Origin: Paracoccus caeni
GTDB lineage: Bacteria; Pseudomonadota; Alphaproteobacteria; Rhodobacterales; Rhodobacteraceae
Length of the DNA stretch: 64,000 bases
NCBI RefSeq assembly: GCF_016629665.1
Contig: NZ_JAEPRQ010000008.1
Location: forward strand, 62,001-126,000
Direction of reading: 5' to 3'
In this document: positions 8,311-17,712 of the stretch, one piece after another
Layout: every line of letters starts with the position of its first letter
Numbering within the stretch: the first letter of the stretch is position 1
Program-made: the position numbers and the translations under genes
Notes under the pieces: model-generated
Told to the model about the DNA's origin: nothing
Seen by the model: the letters and a program-made list of their open reading frames with translations, nothing else
Databases searched by the model: none

Positions 8311-9870
8311 TTAGCGCCCGCGTTTGACGCCGCCGGTATGGGGGTCCAGTTCCTCGAAATGGCCGTGGACCTCGATATCGTCGAGCAGTCCTTTCCATAG
8401 CGAGATACAAAGCCCGACCATGACCAGCAGGAACGGCGCCGCCGCGATGATCGAGGCGGTCTGAAGCCCACCAAGTCCACCCATCACCAGAAGCACCGAG
8501 GCCGACGCTCCGGCCAGCAGGCCCCACAGCACGACGATGCCCGAACGTGGCTCGGTCGTCCCGCGTGAGGACAGCATACCCATCACCACCGAAGCCGCAT
8601 CAGCGCCCGAGACGAAGAAGATCGCCACAAGGAACATCGCAATGGACGATGTGACGCCGACCATCGGATATTGCTCCAGCAGGACGAACAGCGAGACTGC
8701 CTCGCCACGCTCGGCGATTGCCTCGACCAGACCGCCGGGGCCGACCAGTTCGGAATGCAGCGCGCTGCCGCCCATGATGGTGAACCAGACGAAGGTGACG
8801 GCGCTGGGGATCAGCAGGACGCCGAACACGAATTCGCGGATGGTGCGCCCGCGCGAGATGCGGGCGATGAAGACGCCGACGAACGGTGCCCAGGAGACCC
8901 ACCATGCCCAGTAGAAAATGGTCCAGCTTGCCAGCCATTTGCCGTCACCGAAGGCCGAGGTGCGGAAGGACATCGACACCAGATCGCTGAGGTAAAGGCC
9001 AAGCGCCTCGATCAGCGTGTCCATGATGAAGACGGTCGGACCAAGCGCCGCCAGAAACAAGAGCAGGATCAGAGCGACGATCATGTTGAGGTTGCTGAGG
9101 AACTGGATGCCCTTGCCGACCCCGGACACCGCCGAGAGGATGAACATGACCGTCAGGACGGCAATGATCGTCAGCGCGATGGTGGGCGATTCGCCGGTAT
9201 TCCACAGGAAATTCATGCCGCTGTTGATCTGCTGCGCGCCAAGGCCCAGCGAGGTTGCGGTCCCGAACAGCGTCGCAATGATTGCAAGCACATCGATGGT
9301 GCGCCCGATCGGGCCGTGAATGCGGTCGCCCAGCAATGGGAAGAACGCGCTCGACACCAGCGTCGGCAGGTCGCGGCGATAGCTGAAATAGGCCAGCGCC
9401 AGCCCGACGACGGCATAGATCGCCCAAGGATGCAGCGCCCAGTGGAAATAGGCGAACTGCATCGCGACCATGGCCGATTCCGGCGTCTGCGGTGCGGCAA
9501 GCTCATGCGGCGGTGTGGCGAAATGTTGGATCGGTTCGGCCACGCCCCAGAACATCAACCCGATGCCCATGCCGACGCTGAACATCATGCAGACCCATGA
9601 CCGGGTGCTGAATTCGGGGCGCTCTCCGTCGTGACCAAGCCTGATACTGCCGAAGCGGCTGAAGGCCAGAAACACGGCGAAGACCAGAAAGACCGCCGTT
9701 GAAATGACGAAGCTCCATCCGAAGACGCGGATGATCCAGTCGAGCACGCCGGAGGCAATGGCAGACAGGCTTGCGGGGGAGGCGACCCCCCAGACGACAA
9801 AACCGCCGGCAATGAAGATCGCTGGCCAGAAAACGCCGGGATCGATGCCCCGACCGAGTTTTTCTTGCAT
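8311..9870 (-). CDS. BCCT-family betaine/carnitine/choline transporter
   Basis: The 519-residue protein has about twelve hydrophobic segments and the BCCT signature WAWWVSWAPFVGVFIARISR followed by GRTIREFVFG. These carriers import quaternary ammonium compounds such as glycine betaine with Na+ or H+, for osmoprotection or as carbon source. ATG 9870 (MQEKLGRGIDPGVFWP) has GGGAAG upstream and is preferred to a longer in-frame start at 10038, whose extra residues are unlike the family. There is no long C-terminal regulatory extension of the BetP kind. No betaine-degradation gene is nearby, so the substrate is open. Confidence 0.88.
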   Translation of the reverse strand: MQEKLGRGIDPGVFWPAIFIAGGFVVWGVASPASLSAIASGVLDWIIRVFGWSFVISTAVFLVFAVFLAFSRFGSIRLGHDGERPEFSTRSWVCMMFSVGMGIGLMFWGVAEPIQHFATPPHELAAPQTPESAMVAMQFAYFHWALHPWAIYAVVGLALAYFSYRRDLPTLVSSAFFPLLGDRIHGPIGRTIDVLAIIATLFGTATSLGLGAQQINSGMNFLWNTGESPTIALTIIAVLTVMFILSAVSGVGKGIQFLSNLNMIVALILLLFLAALGPTVFIMDTLIEALGLYLSDLVSMSFRTSAFGDGKWLASWTIFYWAWWVSWAPFVGVFIARISRGRTIREFVFGVLLIPSAVTFVWFTIMGGSALHSELVGPGGLVEAIAERGEAVSLFVLLEQYPMVGVTSSIAMFLVAIFFVSGADAASVVMGMLSSRGTTEPRSGIVVLWGLLAGASASVLLVMGGLGGLQTASIIAAAPFLLVMVGLCISLWKGLLDDIEVHGHFEELDPHTGGVKRGR

Positions 9871-10180
9871 ATCGTTACTTCCCGGTTGAACGAGCGTGAA
9901 AGCGGAACGGGTCCGCCAATGGGTCTCGGTCAGGGACCGGACCTCACGCCGGTAACTTGGCGCATTCACGTTCCTGTCATGGTTCAGGGGCGACCAGCAT
10001 GAAGGCGAATCCGACAGCACGCGCAGATTGCACCGCAAATCCGGGGAAACAGCGTCATTTTGCCGGTTTTGGGCGCTTTGCGCGGCGTTGGCGGTAACGC
10101 TGCGTCGAGGGTGTCAGAAGAACCTTCATCCGACGCATCGCGATGGTCTAGCCTGATCGGCGGTAATGGTGGGGGAGATC
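9871..10180. other. 310-base divergent intergenic region
   Basis: This is the only gene-free gap above 300 bases. It must carry the leftward promoter of the transporter and the rightward promoter of the FAD dehydrogenase. GGGGGAG just before 10181 is a clear ribosome binding site. I see no coding frame with protein-like composition, no convincing operator and no RNA gene. Confidence 0.6.
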
Positions 10181-11821
10181 ATGACCGAACAGACAGATGT
10201 CATCATCGTCGGAACGGGACTTGCGGGCCTTGTCGCCGCGACCGAACTGATCCGCCGTGGCAGAAGGGTGGTCCTGCTGGATCAAGAGCCACGCGCCTCA
10301 TTGGGCGGGCAGGCTTTCTGGTCGCTGGGCGGGTTGTTCATGATCGACACGCCCGAGCAGCGGCGGATGCGGATCCGCGATAACCTCGATCTGGCCCGGC
10401 AGGATTGGCTGGGCTCAGCCGGGTTCGACCGGCCCGAGGATTACTGGCCGCGGCTTTGGGCCGATGCCTATCTGGATTTCGCCGCGGGCGAGATGCGCGG
10501 ATGGCTGCACGGTATGGGCATGCGCTGGTTCCCGGTCGTCGGCTGGGCCGAACGGGGCGGCAGTCTGGCCGATGGGCACGGCAACTCGGTCCCGCGCTTT
10601 CACGTCACATGGGGCACCGGACCGGGCGTGCTGGAGCCATTCTTGAAACAGGTGCTGGCGGCTGAAACCGAAGGCAGGATCGCTTTGAGGTTTCGTCATC
10701 GCGTGACACGTCTGATCCGCGACGGCAGCGGGGTGTCCGGCGTCGAAGGAGAGATACTGGCCGATGATCCGGTTGATCGCGGTCGCCAATCAAGCCGCGA
10801 TGTGGTTCGGGATTTCCGGCTGGAAGGGCGGGTCATCGTGGCCAGCGGCGGCATTGGCGGGAACGAGGCTCTGGTCCGTCAGGCATGGCCCGCCGACCGG
10901 CTGGGACCGCCGCCTGATCGCATGGTCTGCGGCGTGCCGCACCATGTCGATGGTCTGATGATCGGCCATGCCGAACAGGCGGGCGCACGGATCATCAACC
11001 GCGACCGGATGTGGCACTATACCGAGGGTATCCGCAACTGGGATCCGATCTGGCCCAATCACGGCATCCGTATCCTTCCCGGCCCGTCATCGCTGTGGTT
11101 CGATGCACGCGGCAACCGCATGCCCGCGCCGTGTCTGCCGGGCTTCGACAGTCTCGCCACGCTGAAGCATATCTGCCGGGCCGGTGATCGTCACAGTTGG
11201 TTCGTGACCACGCAGAAGATCATCGGCAAGGAATTTGCGCTTTCCGGGTCCGAGCAGAACCCGGACCTGACCAATCGCGACATCGGTTTGTTGCTGCGCA
11301 GCAGGCTGGCAAAGGGCGCGCCCGCGCCGGTCGAGGCGTTCAAGCGGCATGGCGAGGATTTCGTGGTCGCCGACACGCTGGAAGCGCTGGTCGAGGGGAT
11401 GAACCGGATTGGCGATCATTCGATCGATCCGGGCCATCTGCGGGCGCAGATCGAGGCGCGGGACCGCGAGCTTGGAAACACCTTCGCCAAGGATGCGCAG
11501 ATCGTGGCGCTGCGGCAGGCGCGGGCCTATCTGGGCGACCGGCTGATCCGAACCGCGCGCCCGCATGCGATCCTTGACCCCAAGGCGGGGCCGCTGATCG
11601 CGGTCCGGCTGCATATCCTGACGCGCAAGTCGCTGGGCGGGATCGAGACCGATCTGGACGGGCGCGTCCTTGGCGATGACGGCCAGCCGGTTGCCGGGCT
11701 TTACGCCTGTGGGGAGGCGGCTGGCTTCGGCGGCGGCGGGTATCATGGATATAACGCGCTGGAAGGCACGTTTCTGGGCGGCTGCATTTTCTCGGGCAGG
11801 GCGGCGGGACGAAGCGCCTAA
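10181..11821 (+). CDS. FAD-binding dehydrogenase, ketosteroid-dehydrogenase-like
   Basis: ATG 10181 follows a strong GGGGGAG site and gives a 546-residue flavoprotein. The Rossmann motif VIIVGTGLAGLVAATEL is at residues 7-23, with RASLGGQAFWSLGGL soon after and the C-terminal FAD segment GLYACGEAAGFGGGGYHGYNALEG. This layout fits the FAD-binding dehydrogenase group related to fumarate reductase flavoproteins and 3-ketosteroid delta1-dehydrogenases. There is no signal peptide, so it is cytoplasmic. The substrate is unknown, and no steroid genes lie nearby. It stands alone, transcribed away from the BCCT gene. Confidence 0.82.
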   Translation: MTEQTDVIIVGTGLAGLVAATELIRRGRRVVLLDQEPRASLGGQAFWSLGGLFMIDTPEQRRMRIRDNLDLARQDWLGSAGFDRPEDYWPRLWADAYLDFAAGEMRGWLHGMGMRWFPVVGWAERGGSLADGHGNSVPRFHVTWGTGPGVLEPFLKQVLAAETEGRIALRFRHRVTRLIRDGSGVSGVEGEILADDPVDRGRQSSRDVVRDFRLEGRVIVASGGIGGNEALVRQAWPADRLGPPPDRMVCGVPHHVDGLMIGHAEQAGARIINRDRMWHYTEGIRNWDPIWPNHGIRILPGPSSLWFDARGNRMPAPCLPGFDSLATLKHICRAGDRHSWFVTTQKIIGKEFALSGSEQNPDLTNRDIGLLLRSRLAKGAPAPVEAFKRHGEDFVVADTLEALVEGMNRIGDHSIDPGHLRAQIEARDRELGNTFAKDAQIVALRQARAYLGDRLIRTARPHAILDPKAGPLIAVRLHILTRKSLGGIETDLDGRVLGDDGQPVAGLYACGEAAGFGGGGYHGYNALEGTFLGGCIFSGRAAGRSA

Positions 11822-12020
11822 GACGGCGCGTCGAAGAATAACCGTTTCCTCTGCGAGACGAAGAACCCGCGGCCCTCGGCACTCTGGCAGATCATTCCGG
11901 CGTATTGGGACATGCATCGCCTGTTGCGCAAACACTGCTGGACCACGGGCGAGGAACAGTTCGGCAAAACCTATGATTGCGATGCCCCATATGCGGCCCC
12001 GATGCGAACCTCGTTGGCGA
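11822..12020 (+). pseudogene. Possible gene remnant after the FAD dehydrogenase
   Basis: In the same frame as the preceding gene but after its stop, an open stretch reads like ordinary protein: FLCETKNPRPSALWQII, AYWDMHRLLRKHCWTTG and EEQFGKTYDCDAPY. It has no good start and then runs into the priA 3' end antisense, where its quality collapses. Tryptophan- and cysteine-rich content like this is unusual for random GC-rich frames. I do not recognise the family. It may be the tail of a lost gene or chance; confidence is low. Confidence 0.25.
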
Positions 12021-14228
12021 TTACAAGAAGCTCTGCGGATCGATATCGATCGACAGCCGCAAATTGGTCGGTAGCTTCACCGGCGCAAGCCAGTCCGCAA
12101 TCGCCGCCTGCACCGCCGCCTGTCGCGGCGCATGGATCAGAAGCCGCACCCTGTGCCGCCCCCTGATCCGGGCAATGGGCGCAGGCGCGGGCCCCCAAAG
12201 CTCTGCCCCCGCATCGCGCAGCACCTGTGCATTCGCGGCCAGATGCCGGGCGAAATCGCTGACCACGGCCAGATCGGGATGGGACAGGATCACCCCTGCC
12301 AGCCTGCCGAACGGCGGCATCGCCGTCGCCTGCCGTCCCGCTGCCTCGGCGTCCCAGAAAGCCTCATCCTGCCCGGACAGGATCGCCCGGATCACCGGAT
12401 GCTCGGGCTGATAGGTCTGCAACAACGCCACGCCCGGACGATCCCCGGCCTGCCGCCCGGCACGCCCGGCCACCTGCCGCATCAGTTGGAACGACCGCTC
12501 CGCCGCACGCATATCCGCGCCTTGCAGCCCAAGATCGGCGTCGATCACGCCCACCAGCGTCAGACGCGGAAAGTTATGCCCCTTGGCGACGATCTGCGTG
12601 CCGATGATGATGTCGGTCTCGCCATTCGCGATCTCGGCCACGGTTTCCTTCAGCGCCCGGGCCGAGCCGAACAGATCGGACGACAGCACCGTTGCCTTCG
12701 CCCCCGGAAAGCGCGCTGCAACCTCTTCCGCGATCCGCTCGACCCCCGGCCCGATGGGGGCAAGTTTCCCCTCGACCCCGCAAGAGGGGCAGGCTGCCGG
12801 GATCGGGCGCGTCTCGCCGCATTGATGGCAGACCAGCCGGTTCTGGAACCGATGCTCAACCATGCGCGCATCGCATTGGTGACAGGCGATCTGCTGCCCG
12901 CAGGCGCGGCAGACCGTCACCGGCGCAAAACCGCGCCTGTTCAGAAACAAGAGCGACTGTTCCCCGCGCGCCAGCCGCGCCTCGACCGCCTTGGCGAGCG
13001 TTGGCGAGATCCATTTGCCCGAGGGCAAATCCTCGGCCCGCAGATCGATCGCCGCCATATCCGGCAATTCCGCCTCGCCATAGCGGGACCGCAGATCCAG
13101 CCGCGCATATTTGCCGCTGGCCGCGTTCACCCAGCTTTCAAGGCTGGGCGTCGCCGAGGCCAGCACCACCTGCGCCCCCGAAATCGAGGCGCGCAACACC
13201 GCCATGTCGCGGGCGCTGTAAAAGACCACGTCTTCCTGTTTGTAGCTGCTGTCATGTTCCTCATCGACGACGATCAGGCCCAGATCGCGGAAGGGCAGGA
13301 ACAGTGCCGAACGCGCACCGACAACCAGCCCGACCTCGCCCCGGCCCGCCATGTGCCACAGACGACGACGCTCGGTCCGGGTGATGCCGCTGTGCCATTC
13401 GCCGGGGCGGTTGCCGAAACGTGCCTCGACCCGGTCCAGAAACTCGGCAGAGAGCGCGATTTCGGGCAGCAGCACCAGCGCCTGACGACCGGCGCGCAGA
13501 CATTCGGCAACGGCTTCCAGATAGACCTCGGTCTTGCCCGAGCCGGTGACGCCGCGCAGCAGGGTGGTGCCATAGGCGCGGCTGCGAACCGCCTGCCGCA
13601 GACTGTCGGCGGCGGCTTGTTGTTCCGCATCCAGCGCCTTGCCCGGCAGGTTCGGGTCAAGCTGCGGATAGGGAACGTCGCGCGGAGCCTCGATTTCGGC
13701 CAGGGTGCCCGCCGTCACCAACCCCTTCACCACCGACACTCCGACTCCAGCCAGTTGCGCCAGCTCGGACGGGGCAAAGCTGGCCCCGCCGTGATCGGCC
13801 ACAACCTGCATGACCCGTTCGCGCGCCTCGGTCATGCGTGAGGGTGGATCGCCCGCCGGAACGATCACTCGACGCGCAGCCGGCGGTTGGTCCAGATCGG
13901 GCGCACGGGTCGCCATCCGCAGCATCAGGGGCGGCGGGGTCAGGGTGTAATCGGCGGCGCGGGTCAGAAATTCGACGAAGCCGCGCCGGAACGGTTCGGC
14001 GTCCAGCACCCGTGCGACCGCGCGCAGTTTCGCCAGATCGAAATCGCCCACCCCTTCGCCCCAGACCATGCCCAGCACCCGGCGCGGCCCAAGCGGCGCC
14101 AGCACAAGCTGACCCTGACGGACGCCACCCTCAGGTGCCAGATAGTCCAGCACGCCCACCGGCTCGGTCGTCAGAACCGCGATCCGGGCGCGTGGCGGGT
14201 AGAAATCGGGCAAGCTGTCGCGAGTCAT
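12021..14228 (-). CDS. priA: Primosomal protein N' (PriA helicase)
   Basis: PriA restarts stalled replication forks. Helicase motifs are complete: Walker A in GVTGSGKTEVYLEAV, DEEHDSSYKQED for motif II, FLNRRGFAPV, and the zinc-binding cysteine array CRACGQQIACHQC, CHQCGE and CPSCG. ATG 14228 (MTRDSLPDFYPPRARIAVLT) matches PriA starts; an in-frame ATG 45 bases upstream adds unlike residues. About 735 residues is the normal size. It is divergent from the transaldolase gene. Confidence 0.95.
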   Translation of the reverse strand: MTRDSLPDFYPPRARIAVLTTEPVGVLDYLAPEGGVRQGQLVLAPLGPRRVLGMVWGEGVGDFDLAKLRAVARVLDAEPFRRGFVEFLTRAADYTLTPPPLMLRMATRAPDLDQPPAARRVIVPAGDPPSRMTEARERVMQVVADHGGASFAPSELAQLAGVGVSVVKGLVTAGTLAEIEAPRDVPYPQLDPNLPGKALDAEQQAAADSLRQAVRSRAYGTTLLRGVTGSGKTEVYLEAVAECLRAGRQALVLLPEIALSAEFLDRVEARFGNRPGEWHSGITRTERRRLWHMAGRGEVGLVVGARSALFLPFRDLGLIVVDEEHDSSYKQEDVVFYSARDMAVLRASISGAQVVLASATPSLESWVNAASGKYARLDLRSRYGEAELPDMAAIDLRAEDLPSGKWISPTLAKAVEARLARGEQSLLFLNRRGFAPVTVCRACGQQIACHQCDARMVEHRFQNRLVCHQCGETRPIPAACPSCGVEGKLAPIGPGVERIAEEVAARFPGAKATVLSSDLFGSARALKETVAEIANGETDIIIGTQIVAKGHNFPRLTLVGVIDADLGLQGADMRAAERSFQLMRQVAGRAGRQAGDRPGVALLQTYQPEHPVIRAILSGQDEAFWDAEAAGRQATAMPPFGRLAGVILSHPDLAVVSDFARHLAANAQVLRDAGAELWGPAPAPIARIRGRHRVRLLIHAPRQAAVQAAIADWLAPVKLPTNLRLSIDIDPQSFL

Positions 14229-14347
14229 CGTTAGCGATAAAGCCTCAACAAGGATTGGGCGCAATCCCGACATGTCATGGTTCTGCCCTTTCAGTTGTGC
14301 CGCATCTGGAGTAAGACGCCTGCGAGCCGCAGGAAAGGAGCCGGAAT

Positions 14348-15001
14348 ATGAAATTCTTCGTAGATACCGCCGATGTTGACGCGATCAAGGAACTGAACGA
14401 TCTGGGCATGGTCGATGGCGTGACCACCAACCCGTCGCTGATCCTGAAGGCAGGCCGCGATATTACCGAGGTCACCCGCGAAATCTGTGAACTGGTCGAT
14501 GGTCCGGTTTCTGCCGAGGTCGTGGCCGAAAAGGCCGAGGACATGATCCGCGAGGGCAAGATCCTTGCCAAGATCGCCGACAACATCGCCGTCAAGGTGC
14601 CGCTGACCTGGGACGGGCTGAAAGCCTGCCGTGCGCTGTCGGACGAAGGCCACATGGTCAACGTGACGCTGTGCTTCTCGCCCGCGCAGGCGATTCTGGC
14701 AGCAAAAGCCGGTGCAACCTTCATCAGCCCCTTCATCGGTCGTCTGGACGACATCCATCTGGATGGCATCGATCTGATCGCGGATATCCGCGAGATCTAT
14801 GACAATTACGGCTACGAAACGCAAATCCTTGCGGCTTCGATCCGGACGGTTAATCATATCATCGAAGTCGGCAAGATCGGCACCGATGTCATCACCGCCC
14901 CGCCCGCCGTCATCAAATCGATGGTGAAGCACGTCCTGACGGATAAAGGGTTGGAGCAATTCAACGCCGATTGGGCCAAGACCGGCCAGAAGATCGGCTG
15001 A
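14348..15001 (+). CDS. tal: Transaldolase / fructose-6-phosphate aldolase-like
   Basis: This short (217 residues) transaldolase belongs to the TalC/Fsa subfamily. The Schiff-base lysine is K83 in NIAVKVPLT; the N-terminus [15 protein letters not shown] and GVTTNPSLI are diagnostic, as is the closing FNADWAKTG. It links pentose-phosphate and glycolytic sugars by moving dihydroxyacetone units; transaldolase versus Fsa activity is not decidable here. A strong GGAAAGGAG site precedes the ATG. DUF484 and xerC follow 20 bases downstream and may be cotranscribed. Confidence 0.93.
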   Translation: MKFFVDTADVDAIKELNDLGMVDGVTTNPSLILKAGRDITEVTREICELVDGPVSAEVVAEKAEDMIREGKILAKIADNIAVKVPLTWDGLKACRALSDEGHMVNVTLCFSPAQAILAAKAGATFISPFIGRLDDIHLDGIDLIADIREIYDNYGYETQILAASIRTVNHIIEVGKIGTDVITAPPAVIKSMVKHVLTDKGLEQFNADWAKTGQKIG

Positions 15002-15021
15002 TAACGGAAAGAGAGGCAGGA

Positions 15022-15699
15022 ATGACGTCCGCACTGGACCCGGAGATTCGCGAAAAGCTTTTGTCCGATCCGGGCGTCATTCTGGCCGACCGTGACCTCA
15101 TGCGCGCGCTGGTTTCGGCGCGCGAGGCGGAAATCGGCGACAATGTCATCGATATCCGCGGTCGCGCGATGGAGGCGCTGGAAGGTCGGCTGGATCGGCT
15201 TGAAGTCCAGCATGAAAGCGTCATCGCCGCGGCTTTCGACAATCAATCCGGCAATGCGGTGGTTCAGCGCGCGGTGATCGGGTTGCTGGAAACCCATGAC
15301 CTGAACGAGTTGATCGACAGCCTGCAATCAGACATCGCGCCGCTGCTGCGGATCGAGACGTTGCGGCTGGTGGTCGAGGCCGATCCGGTCATGCCCGATC
15401 TTCCCGAAGATGTGCTGATCGCCCCGGAAGGCGCGGTCGATCGCATCATCACCGCAGGCCGCCGGACCCCGCGCGGCGACGATATCGTGCTGCGCCCCGC
15501 CTCGCCCATCACCCAGCCGATCCATGGCCGCGAAGTCGCGTCCGAGGCTTTGCTGCCGCTGGATCTTGGCGCCCGCCGCCCGCGCGCCCTGCTGGTCATG
15601 GGCAGCGCCGAGGCTTCGCGCTTCATGCCAGCGCATGGCACCGACCTGTTGCGCTTCTTCGGGCAGGTCTTCCGGCTGGTGTTGATGAGACGGCTGTGA
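15022..15699 (+). CDS. DUF484 (GAF-like) protein upstream of xerC
   Basis: The protein of 225 residues matches the DUF484 family, a GAF-like fold of unknown ligand. It begins MTSALDPEIREKLLSDPGVIL, where the Asp-Pro-x-Val-Ile-L pattern is typical, followed by a coiled region (RAMEALEGRLDRLEVQHES) and a C-terminal RFFGQVFRLVLMRRL. ATG 15022 follows AGGCAGGA. Its TGA overlaps the GTG start of xerC, the same neighbourhood as in E. coli (DUF484 gene before xerC), suggesting a conserved link with chromosome resolution. Confidence 0.88.
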   Translation: MTSALDPEIREKLLSDPGVILADRDLMRALVSAREAEIGDNVIDIRGRAMEALEGRLDRLEVQHESVIAAAFDNQSGNAVVQRAVIGLLETHDLNELIDSLQSDIAPLLRIETLRLVVEADPVMPDLPEDVLIAPEGAVDRIITAGRRTPRGDDIVLRPASPITQPIHGREVASEALLPLDLGARRPRALLVMGSAEASRFMPAHGTDLLRFFGQVFRLVLMRRL

Positions 15700-16637
15700 C
15701 CGCCGCACCAGCCACGCCCTTGGCCCTTGCACCGGCGACCGCCGATGCGCTGGCCCGCTGGCTGGAACTGGAAGCCGCGACACGCGACCGCTCTTTGCAC
15801 ACGATCAACGCCTATCGTGCCGATCTGCTGGCCTTTCTGGCCTTCCTTGGCGGCCATCATGGCGAGGCGGCAACGCCGAAGTCCATTGCCGGGCTGAAGC
15901 AAGCCGACATGCGCGCCTTTGCGGCGTCCGAGCGGGCGCGGGGACTGGGCGCAAGATCGCTGGCCCGGCGGCAATCGGCGGTCCGCAGCTTCCTGCGCTG
16001 GATATCCGACCGCGAGGGCTATGACCTCTCGGCGGCTTTATCGACCCGCAGCCCAAAATATGCCCGCTCCCTGCCCCGTCCCCTGACCATCGATCAGGCG
16101 CAGGACGCGCTGGATATGGTGGCCGATGGTCACCCGACGCCATGGGTCGCGGCGCGTGACGCGGCAGTGATGACGCTGCTATGGGGTTGCGGGTTGCGCA
16201 TTTCCGAAGCCCTGGGACTGGACGGGCGCGAATGGCCGTTCCGCGACGCACTGACGATCACGGGCAAGGGCGGCAAGGAGCGCAAGGTGCCGGTGCTGCC
16301 GGTCGCCCGCGATGCGATTGCCGAATATCTGCGCCAATGCCCGTGGCGGCTTGCCCCCGATCAGCCGCTGTTTCGCGGTGTCCGAGGCGGCAGGCTAAGC
16401 GCCGATCAGATCGCCTCGGCCCTGCGCCGCGCCCGCGCCTCGCTGGGCCTGCCCGCGACAGCCACGCCGCATGCGTTGCGCCATTCCTTCGCCACGCATC
16501 TGCTGGCGGCGGGTGGCGATCTGCGCACCATTCAGGAATTGCTGGGTCATGCCAGTCTGTCCACAACGCAAGTCTATACCGGCATCGACGATGCGCATCT
16601 GATGGCGGTCTATCGCTCTGCGCATCCCCGCGGCTAA
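15696..16637 (+). CDS. xerC: Tyrosine recombinase XerC
   Basis: XerC with XerD resolves chromosome dimers at dif. The catalytic set is complete in 313 residues: R168 in GCGLRISEAL, K191 or K194 in TGKGGKERKVP, H259 and R262 in PHALRHSFATH, H285 in LLGHASL, and the nucleophile Y294 in TTQVYT. Translation starts at GTG 15696, overlapping the DUF484 stop. Neighbours are chromosomal housekeeping genes with no phage or integron signs, so this is the resident recombinase and not a mobile integrase. Confidence 0.92.
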   Translation: MTAAPATPLALAPATADALARWLELEAATRDRSLHTINAYRADLLAFLAFLGGHHGEAATPKSIAGLKQADMRAFAASERARGLGARSLARRQSAVRSFLRWISDREGYDLSAALSTRSPKYARSLPRPLTIDQAQDALDMVADGHPTPWVAARDAAVMTLLWGCGLRISEALGLDGREWPFRDALTITGKGGKERKVPVLPVARDAIAEYLRQCPWRLAPDQPLFRGVRGGRLSADQIASALRRARASLGLPATATPHALRHSFATHLLAAGGDLRTIQELLGHASLSTTQVYTGIDDAHLMAVYRSAHPRG

Positions 16638-16643
16638 AGCGGA

Positions 16644-17006
16644 TCACCCCTGTTCATAGGCCCGCCGGTTCAGCACGATATCGCGGTGATTGGCATCGGC
16701 CCATGCGATCATGCCCTGAACCTGTTGCATGAAGGACCGGCCAAGCGGGCTGAGGCTGTATTCCACGCGCGGTGGCACCTCGGCAAAGACCTTGCGGGTC
16801 ACAAAGCCGTCCATCTCCAGCCGCCGCAGGGTCTTGGCCAGCATCTGTTTCGATATATCGCCGATCCCCCGCATCAGGTCGCTATAACGAAGGGTGCCGT
16901 GGCTTAGCGCCTCCAGCACCAGCAGGCTCCACTGATCGCCGATTCGGTCCAGCACGTCGCGGATCGGGCAAGGCTGGTCAAAGATCACTGTTTCGTCAGC
17001 GGGCAT
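16644..17006 (-). CDS. HxlR-family transcriptional regulator
   Basis: The winged-helix protein has the HxlR core CPIRDVLDRIGDQWSLLVLEAL, RYSDLMRGIGDISKQMLAKTL and VEYSLSPLGRSF. CPI at the N-terminus holds the cysteine that many HxlR proteins use for redox or electrophile sensing. ATG 17006 has GGAGG six bases upstream; the longer frame would need a TTG start. It is divergent from the SnoaL-like gene, with a palindrome between them, so it probably represses that gene and itself. Confidence 0.88.
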   Translation of the reverse strand: MPADETVIFDQPCPIRDVLDRIGDQWSLLVLEALSHGTLRYSDLMRGIGDISKQMLAKTLRRLEMDGFVTRKVFAEVPPRVEYSLSPLGRSFMQQVQGMIAWADANHRDIVLNRRAYEQG

Positions 17007-17029
17007 CACCGGCCTCCTGCAATTGTCCA

Positions 17030-17051
17030 AAGGTCAGTCTGGAGTGACCTT
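17030..17051. promoter_or_regulatory. Palindrome in the HxlR/SnoaL divergent region
   Basis: AAGGTCA (17030-17036) and TGACCTT (17045-17051) are perfect inverted arms separated by 8 bases. Placement just upstream of the HxlR start, in the divergent promoter region, makes it a likely HxlR operator. HxlR proteins bind as dimers to such dyads; binding is inferred. Confidence 0.55.
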
Positions 17052-17169
17052 GTCCCGCGAAGAAGAGTTCTTGCGAGCCTGAATCACCCTTCATAGCCTG
17101 ATGGTCGTGTTTTTAGACCATGTCGCGGCAGCGGACAATTGCCCGGCATCCAAGCAAGGGAAATCAGTG

Positions 17170-17640
17170 ATGACGGCAATCAAAAGGGTGATTCTGGGTG
17201 GTGTGCTGGCGGCGGCGATGCTGGGGCAACCGGCATTGGCGGAAACGGCGACGCGCGATCTGGTGCAGGAAGAGGCCAACCGGGAACTGGTGATCGGGTT
17301 CTACAATCGCTTCTTCAACGACCACGAAACGGTCGAGGCGGCGGAGGTCGTGGCCGAGGATTACATCCAGCACAACCCGCAGGTTCCAGACGGCAAGGCA
17401 CCTCTGGTCGATTACTTCACCGGCTATTTTGCCGAGAACCCCGAATCGAAAGCGGAAATCGTGCGTAGCGCGACCGATGGCGATCTGGTCTATCTGCATG
17501 TCCACTCGACCAATGGCGCAGAGGATCGCGGAACCGCTGTCGTCGATATCTTCCGGGTCGAGGATGGGATGATCGTTGAACATTGGGACGTGCTTCAGGA
17601 GGTTCCCGAAGAATCCGCAAACGACAATACGATGTTCTGA
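17170..17640 (+). CDS. Secreted SnoaL/NTF2-like protein
   Basis: From ATG 17170 the protein has a signal peptide (AIKRVILGGVLAAAMLGQPALA) and a SnoaL-like cone fold: NRELVIGFYNRFFNDHETVE, VVAEDYIQHNPQVPDGKAP, and VVDIFRVEDGMIVEHWDVLQ. SnoaL relatives are small hydrolases, cyclases or binding proteins. The HxlR regulator is divergent and a strong hairpin follows. In related genomes such pairs often respond to oxidants or quinones, but the role is not shown here. Confidence 0.8.
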   Translation: MTAIKRVILGGVLAAAMLGQPALAETATRDLVQEEANRELVIGFYNRFFNDHETVEAAEVVAEDYIQHNPQVPDGKAPLVDYFTGYFAENPESKAEIVRSATDGDLVYLHVHSTNGAEDRGTAVVDIFRVEDGMIVEHWDVLQEVPEESANDNTMF

Positions 17641-17668
17641 GATCGTCGGTCAGGCCTATCGGCGACAA

Positions 17669-17697
17669 GCGCCCGCCCGGATTTGCCGGGCGGGCGC
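17669..17697. terminator. Strong 12-bp hairpin between convergent genes
   Basis: GCGCCCGCCCGG and CCGGGCGGGCGC pair perfectly around ATTTG. It lies 29 bases after the SnoaL-like stop and 16 bases after the stop of the leftward M28 gene's 3' side, so it may stop transcription from both directions. Confidence 0.85.
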
Positions 17698-17712
17698 AGC
17701 CGTTCTTGCGGG

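Noticed and set aside
12132..13841. A 569-codon + strand frame opposite priA
   Set aside because: PriA has complete helicase and zinc motifs; the antisense frame is low-complexity.
15696..16637. Tyrosine recombinase as sign of an integrated element
   Set aside because: It matches XerC in length and neighbour (DUF484), with no attachment sites or phage genes.
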